Part shown: one piece after another, positions 13,670-17,168 of the stretch
Position numbering within the stretch: position 1 is the stretch's first letter
Layout of the letters: each line of letters starts with the position of its first letter
Assembly: GCA_900548615.1 (NCBI GenBank)
Contig: URKW01000043.1
Span: 1-17,168, forward strand
DNA: 17,168 nt
From: an uncultured Eubacteriales bacterium
GTDB taxonomy: Bacteria; Bacillota; Clostridia; Oscillospirales; Oscillospiraceae
Direction: 5' to 3'
Notes under the pieces: generated by a model
Told to the model about the DNA's origin: nothing
The model's input: only the letters and a program-made list of their open reading frames with translations
Database searches by the model: none
Made by a program: the position numbers and the translations under genes

Positions 13670-15145
13670 TCAGGTGGTTTCCGGGTTTTTCGGGACATTT
13701 TCCGCCATATAAGGCTCGGATGCCCGGTGGTGTTGCAGCAGCATGGCGGCGTGCTCCTCGGCCTGCAGGTTCTGGAACACCCGGCGCATCATCACCACCG
13801 TCAGGGCAAAGGACAGCACGTCTGCCACCGACTGGGCCAGCTGCACGCCCCACTGATCCAGCCACAGGGGCATCAGCAGCACGGCGGGGATGAAGAACAA
13901 TCCCTGACGGGCCACCGCCAGAATGGTGGCGGGCAGGGTCTTGCCCATGGTCTGGGTCATCATGTTGCTGACCAGCGCGTAGGCCGCCAGCGGGAAGGTG
14001 ATGCACTGGCACCGCATGGCGACAGTGCCGAAGGCCACCACCTCCGGATCGTTCCGGAAAACCGCCACCAGCTGGGGCGCGAAGGCGTAGCCCACGATGG
14101 AGGCCACCACCAGAAACAGCGTGCCCCACTTGACGCAGAAGCGGAAGCCCTGCCGCACCCGGTCATAGAGCTTGGCGCCGTAGTTGAAGCCGCAGACCGG
14201 CTGAAAGCCCTGACCGAAGCCGATCAGCGCGGAGTTGGCCATGGTCATGACACGGCTCACCACGCTCATGGCGGCGATGGCCGCGTCACCGTACAGGCCG
14301 GAGGCGTTGTTCAGGCAGATGGTGGAAATGGCCATCAGGCTCTGGCGGCACAGACTGGGGAAGCCGCCCCGGAGAATTTCCTTGAAAATGTGGCGGGAGA
14401 ACTGAATCTTGCGGGGGTGGAGCCGCAGATTGCCGCCCCGTGTGCAGCCGAACAGCAGCAGGGCGAAGGAGAACAGCTGCCCGATAATGGTGGCCAGCGC
14501 CGCGCCCTTGATGCCCATGCGGAAGGTGAAGATCAGCAGCGGGTCAAGCCCTACGTTGATGACCGCACCGGCCACAATGCCGATCATGCTGTACATGGCG
14601 CTGCCCTGAAAGCGCAGCTGGTTGTTCAGCACGAAGGAGGCGGTCATATACGGCGCGCCCAGCAGAATGATCCGCAGATAGTCGCAGGCGTAGGGCAGGA
14701 TGGTCTCTGTAGAGCCCAGCAGCAGCGCCAGCGGCTCCAGAAAGATCTGTCCAAGGATCAGCAGCACCACACCGGCGGAAAAGGCCAGCGTGACGGCGGT
14801 GATGGCCATGGCCTCGGCATCCTCCGTCTGGTGGCGGCCCAGCTGGCGGGAGATGTAGTTGCCGCTGCCCTGACCGAAGAAAAAGCCGGTGGCCTGAATA
14901 ATGGCCATCAGCGAAAAGACCACACCCACCGCGCCGGTGGCTGCGTTGGAGCGCATCAATCCCACGAAGAAGGTATCCGCCAGATTGTACACCGCCGTCA
15001 CCAGCATGGAGATGATAGTGGGCACGGCCATTTCACACACCAGCTTTCCCACGGGATCGTTGGTCAAGTGGCGGTATTTCTCCTCCTGTAAGAGATTGGC
15101 TTCCTTCAGATGCTTTGTTTCATGAAGATGATGATTGTGATACAT
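13670..15145 (-). CDS. MATE-family multidrug/cation efflux transporter
   Basis: This 491-residue integral membrane protein has about twelve hydrophobic helices. It has MATE signatures near the N-terminus (PVGKLVCEMAVPTIISMLVTA then YNLADTFFVG) and the repeated second half (GQGFQPVCGFNYGAK). It resembles the MepA-like branch of clostridial exporters, which expel cationic compounds using Na+ or H+ gradients; the substrate cannot be read from sequence. An in-frame ATG at 15193 would add 16 residues but falls within the promoter. ATG 15145 has AAGGTG 6 bases upstream. The first 12 residues hold five histidines (positions 3, 5, 6, 8, 12), an uncommon tail that may bind metal. It is upstream of prfB with a 78-base gap, and divergent from the pyrophosphatase gene. 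Confidence 0.92.
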   Translation of the reverse strand: MYHNHHLHETKHLKEANLLQEEKYRHLTNDPVGKLVCEMAVPTIISMLVTAVYNLADTFFVGLMRSNAATGAVGVVFSLMAIIQATGFFFGQGSGNYISRQLGRHQTEDAEAMAITAVTLAFSAGVVLLILGQIFLEPLALLLGSTETILPYACDYLRIILLGAPYMTASFVLNNQLRFQGSAMYSMIGIVAGAVINVGLDPLLIFTFRMGIKGAALATIIGQLFSFALLLFGCTRGGNLRLHPRKIQFSRHIFKEILRGGFPSLCRQSLMAISTICLNNASGLYGDAAIAAMSVVSRVMTMANSALIGFGQGFQPVCGFNYGAKLYDRVRQGFRFCVKWGTLFLVVASIVGYAFAPQLVAVFRNDPEVVAFGTVAMRCQCITFPLAAYALVSNMMTQTMGKTLPATILAVARQGLFFIPAVLLMPLWLDQWGVQLAQSVADVLSFALTVVMMRRVFQNLQAEEHAAMLLQHHRASEPYMAENVPKNPETT

Positions 15146-15183
15146 AGAACACCTTATTTCTGTGATTTCTTTACTTAAATTTA

Positions 15184-15212
15184 ATGATAACATGGTTTTT
15201 TCTGTAAATCAA
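15184..15212 (-). promoter_or_regulatory. Sigma-A promoter of the MATE gene
   Basis: On the minus strand TTGATT (15207-15212) is followed after 17 bases by TATCAT (15184-15189), 38 bases before the preferred start at 15145. It lies back to back with the pyrophosphatase promoter, the two -35 boxes being 5 bases apart. Confidence 0.65.
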
Positions 15213-15217
15213 GACCA

Positions 15218-15246
15218 TTGACCAGCGCCGCGGCCTGTTCTATAAT
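15218..15246 (+). promoter_or_regulatory. ppaC: Sigma-A promoter of the pyrophosphatase gene
   Basis: TTGACC (15218-15223), a 17-base spacer and a perfect TATAAT (15241-15246) form a near-consensus promoter 42 bases before the ATG at 15289. Confidence 0.85.
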
Positions 15247-15288
15247 AGCAGGCAAGAAAACACTTTTCCGCAAAGGAGCTTGAAAGGT

Positions 15289-16902
15289 ATGAACGAGATC
15301 TATGTGACCGGACACCGCAACCCTGATACCGACTCCATAGTGGCCGCCCTGTCCTACGCGGCACTGAAAAACGCGCTGGGGGAGAAGGAGTATGTGGCGG
15401 TGCATATGGGCACCATCAGCGACGAGACCAACCGCATGCTGAAACGCTTTGGCTTCAAGCCGCCCCGGCTGATCCAGAACGTCCGTACCCAGGTGCGCGA
15501 TCTGGACTTTGACCGACCGCCCTGTCTGGATTCCTCCGTCACCATGGATCGTGCGTGGCAGCTGATGCGCAACCAGAAGATCTCCGCCATCCCCGTCACC
15601 AACGAGGACGGCACGCTGTACGGCATGCTGTCCGCCGGTGATATCGCCACCTTCAGCCTGAACACCATCGCCAACCCGGTGGTGGAGGAGGTGCCCATGT
15701 TCAACCTCCTCAGCGTGATCGAGGGCCGCATCGTGGGCGAGGGCGGCGATCTGGTGGATACCCTGTCCGGCAGCGTGTCCATCGCCCTGCCCCAGAGCTG
15801 CGAGAATCTGCTGTTCGACAGCTCCGACAGCATCGTGCTGTGCGGCAGCCAGCCGGACATGATCCGCCGGGCGCTGGACATGCAGGTGTCCTGCCTGATC
15901 CTGTGCCAGACCGACGTGGATCCGGAGTGGATCAAGGACGCGGGCAAGACCTGCATCATTTCCACGCCCTTTGACGCCAGCCGCGTCCACCGCCTGATCT
16001 ATCAGGCCATCCCTATCTCCCGACCCTGCGCCACCGGCGATTTGATCTGCTTCCATCTGGACGACTATATCGATGACGTGCGTGAAGTGGTGCTGAAAAG
16101 CCGCTACCGCTGCTACCCTGTGCTGGACGAGGAGGAGAAGGTGGTGGGCACGCTGTCCCGTTACCACTTGCTGCGTCCTCGCCGCAAGCAGGTGGTGCTG
16201 GTGGATCACAACGAGCTGTCCCAGACCGTGCCGGGCATCGAGCAGGCGGAAATTCTGGCTATCGTAGATCACCACCGTCTGGCGGATATCCAGACCCGGC
16301 AGCCCATTAACGTCCGCAACGAGCCGGTAGGCAGCACCAACACCATCATCACCTCCATGTATCAGGAGCACGGCGTCATGCCCTCGCCCCATATGGCGGG
16401 GCTGATGGCGGCGGCTATCCTGTCGGATACGGTCATGTTCAAGTCTCCCACCTGCACCAAGCGGGATATCGCCATGGCGGAGCGTCTGGCCCGCATGGCC
16501 CGTGTGTCGCTGGACGAGCTGGGCCGCGAGCTGTTCGCCGCCGGCGCAGTGGACGGCAAGTCGGCGGAGGAGCTGCTGCGCAGCGACTTCAAGGAGTTCC
16601 ACATTGCCGAGCAGAATCTGGGCGTGGGTCAGGTGACGTGCATCAACTCCGAGCACCTGATGGAGCGCAAGGAGGATCTGCTGAAGGCCATGGAGCAGAT
16701 GCAGAACGAACACGGCTACGACATGGTGATCCTGATGCTGACGGACGTTTTGCAGGAGGGCACGCAGCTGCTGTTCATCGGCAGCGACGACGCCATCCGC
16801 AACGCCTTTGCCGTGGAGCCCAAGGACAACACGGTGTTCCTGCCGGGCGTCATGTCCCGGAAGAAGCAGGTCATTCCCATGCTGACCACATTGTGGGGCT
16901 GA
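15289..16902 (+). CDS. ppaC: Manganese-dependent family II inorganic pyrophosphatase with CBS and DRTGG regulatory domains
   Basis: The 537-residue cytosolic enzyme hydrolyses pyrophosphate. The DHH catalytic domain is split. The first metal motif is GHRNPDTD (H9, D13, D15), and VDHNE (305-309) and VDHH (326-329) come after a long insert. The insert holds one CBS motif (about 75-122), a DRTGG-like domain (about 130-250) and the second CBS motif (about 255-300). In clostridial relatives this insert binds adenine nucleotides and diadenosine polyphosphates to adjust activity. The C-terminal DHHA2 domain ends with the substrate-binding SRKKQ. A TTG at 15280 touches the ribosome site AAAGGAG (15272-15278), so ATG 15289 is chosen. 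It is a single-gene unit with its own promoter and terminator. Confidence 0.95.
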   Translation: MNEIYVTGHRNPDTDSIVAALSYAALKNALGEKEYVAVHMGTISDETNRMLKRFGFKPPRLIQNVRTQVRDLDFDRPPCLDSSVTMDRAWQLMRNQKISAIPVTNEDGTLYGMLSAGDIATFSLNTIANPVVEEVPMFNLLSVIEGRIVGEGGDLVDTLSGSVSIALPQSCENLLFDSSDSIVLCGSQPDMIRRALDMQVSCLILCQTDVDPEWIKDAGKTCIISTPFDASRVHRLIYQAIPISRPCATGDLICFHLDDYIDDVREVVLKSRYRCYPVLDEEEKVVGTLSRYHLLRPRRKQVVLVDHNELSQTVPGIEQAEILAIVDHHRLADIQTRQPINVRNEPVGSTNTIITSMYQEHGVMPSPHMAGLMAAAILSDTVMFKSPTCTKRDIAMAERLARMARVSLDELGRELFAAGAVDGKSAEELLRSDFKEFHIAEQNLGVGQVTCINSEHLMERKEDLLKAMEQMQNEHGYDMVILMLTDVLQEGTQLLFIGSDDAIRNAFAVEPKDNTVFLPGVMSRKKQVIPMLTTLWG

Positions 16903-16910
16903 GAGACCAA

Positions 16911-16948
16911 CAAAAAGCGTCACGCGGCTGCCGCGTGACGCTTTTTTG
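16911..16948. terminator. Strong terminator after the pyrophosphatase gene
   Basis: A perfect 16-bp stem (16912-16927 with 16931-16946) with a CTG loop ends in TTTTTT. The left arm starts with AAAAA, so it may act in both directions. Confidence 0.9.
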
Positions 16949-16950
16949 TT

Positions 16951-16987
16951 CAGTGAAAAGAGAAGAGAGAAGAGAGAAAAGAAGAGG
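16951..16987. repeat. Homopurine (GA-rich) tract
   Basis: After the terminator about 35 bases are almost purely A and G, built of repeated AGAGAAG-type units. No reading frame or promoter is evident. It may be slippage-prone sequence; no function is supported. Confidence 0.5.
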
Positions 16988-16988
16988 T

Positions 16989-17007
16989 ATGCCGCCTGCG
17001 GCGGCAT
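16989..17007. repeat. Small palindrome
   Basis: ATGCCGCC (16989-16996) and GGCGGCAT (17000-17007) pair perfectly around TGC. It stands between the purine tract and the REP-like units. Confidence 0.5.
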
Positions 17008-17019
17008 GGATAGGGAAGA

Positions 17020-17152
17020 GGCGGCCTGAGGGCAGGCCGCCCTACGCAAGACCGTCGGTAGCGTTTCGTAGGGCGGGGTGCCCTCACCCCGCCGCCAATA
17101 AACGCAGTGGGTACGGTGAACATTCGTAGGGGGCGGCGTCCTCGACGCCCCG
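17020..17152. repeat. Cluster of three REP-like palindromic units
   Basis: Unit A (17020-17046, minus orientation), unit B (17067-17093, plus) and unit C (17125-17152, plus) share the frame CGTAGGG, then a GC stem, then a short CCT-containing loop. Stem bases differ between A and B yet stay paired: GGCGGCCTG/CAGGCCGCC in A and GGCGGGGTG/CACCCCGCC in B. Unit C is more divergent. The layout is like bacterial REP/BIME clusters. The rest of this gene-free region (16903-17168) holds only the terminator, the purine tract and the small palindrome. Confidence 0.65.
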
Positions 17153-17168
17153 CACGGTAAATGGGTAG

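Noticed and set aside
13727..15091. 454-codon plus-strand open frame opposite the MATE gene
   Set aside because: His/Gln/Gly-rich translation with no domain; the opposite strand encodes a clear membrane transporter with its own promoter and ribosome site.
15181..17049. 622-codon minus-strand open frame opposite the pyrophosphatase gene
   Set aside because: It runs through the terminator, the REP-like repeat and the promoter region, and its composition is that of an antisense shadow.
1..17168. CRISPR arrays, tRNA or rRNA genes, prophage or complete insertion sequences
   Set aside because: No regularly spaced direct repeats, tRNA cloverleaf, rRNA-like sequence, integrase or transposase could be recognised on either strand.

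Overview
The window is a GC-rich, densely packed stretch of chromosome from an anaerobic, acetogen-like Firmicute. The Wood-Ljungdahl genes, the gene style (strong AGGAGG ribosome sites, short gaps) and GC-rich palindromic intergenic repeats suggest an Oscillospiraceae-type clostridium. That placement is inference and no marker gene fixes the taxon.

Layout. (1) 106-7700, plus strand: acetyl-CoA synthase (acsB), the corrinoid iron-sulfur protein reactivator (acsV/RACo type), a DUF3786 protein, a trigger-factor-like protein that lacks the ribosome-binding domain, and a long-form formate-THF ligase (fhs). (2) 7701-7906: a spacer with a terminator on each strand. (3) 7907-10607, plus: a small unknown protein, methenyl-THF cyclohydrolase (fchA), FolD and a formate channel (focA type), closed by a hairpin. 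(4) 10671-12221, plus: a DUF1638 protein and a zinc-ribbon/5-formyl-THF cyclo-ligase fusion, closed by a strong terminator. (5) 12283-12445: a MITE-like inverted-repeat element. (6) 12470-15145, minus: prfB (release factor 2) with its own promoter, and a MATE exporter. (7) 15289-16902, plus: a CBS/DRTGG-regulated family II pyrophosphatase, divergent from the MATE gene. (8) 16949-17168: no gene, but a purine tract and REP-like palindromes.

How the genes work together. FocA can move formate across the membrane. Fhs, FchA and FolD convert formate to methylene-THF, and the cyclo-ligase returns stray 5-formyl-THF to the pathway. AcsB joins the methyl group from the corrinoid protein with CO and CoA to make acetyl-CoA, and AcsV re-reduces inactivated corrinoid protein. 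Methylene-THF reductase, CO dehydrogenase, the corrinoid protein subunits and the methyltransferase are not in the window and presumably lie outside it.

The most interesting content is a set of poorly described accessory genes inside the pathway cluster: DUF3786, the shortened trigger factor, the 110-residue unknown, DUF1638 and the zinc-ribbon domain. Alongside them are a FolD that appears to have lost its cyclohydrolase residues and a cyclo-ligase fusion with a convincing internal ribosome site. A dedicated assembly or repair set for the acetyl-CoA synthase/corrinoid system is a reasonable hypothesis, but it is inference.
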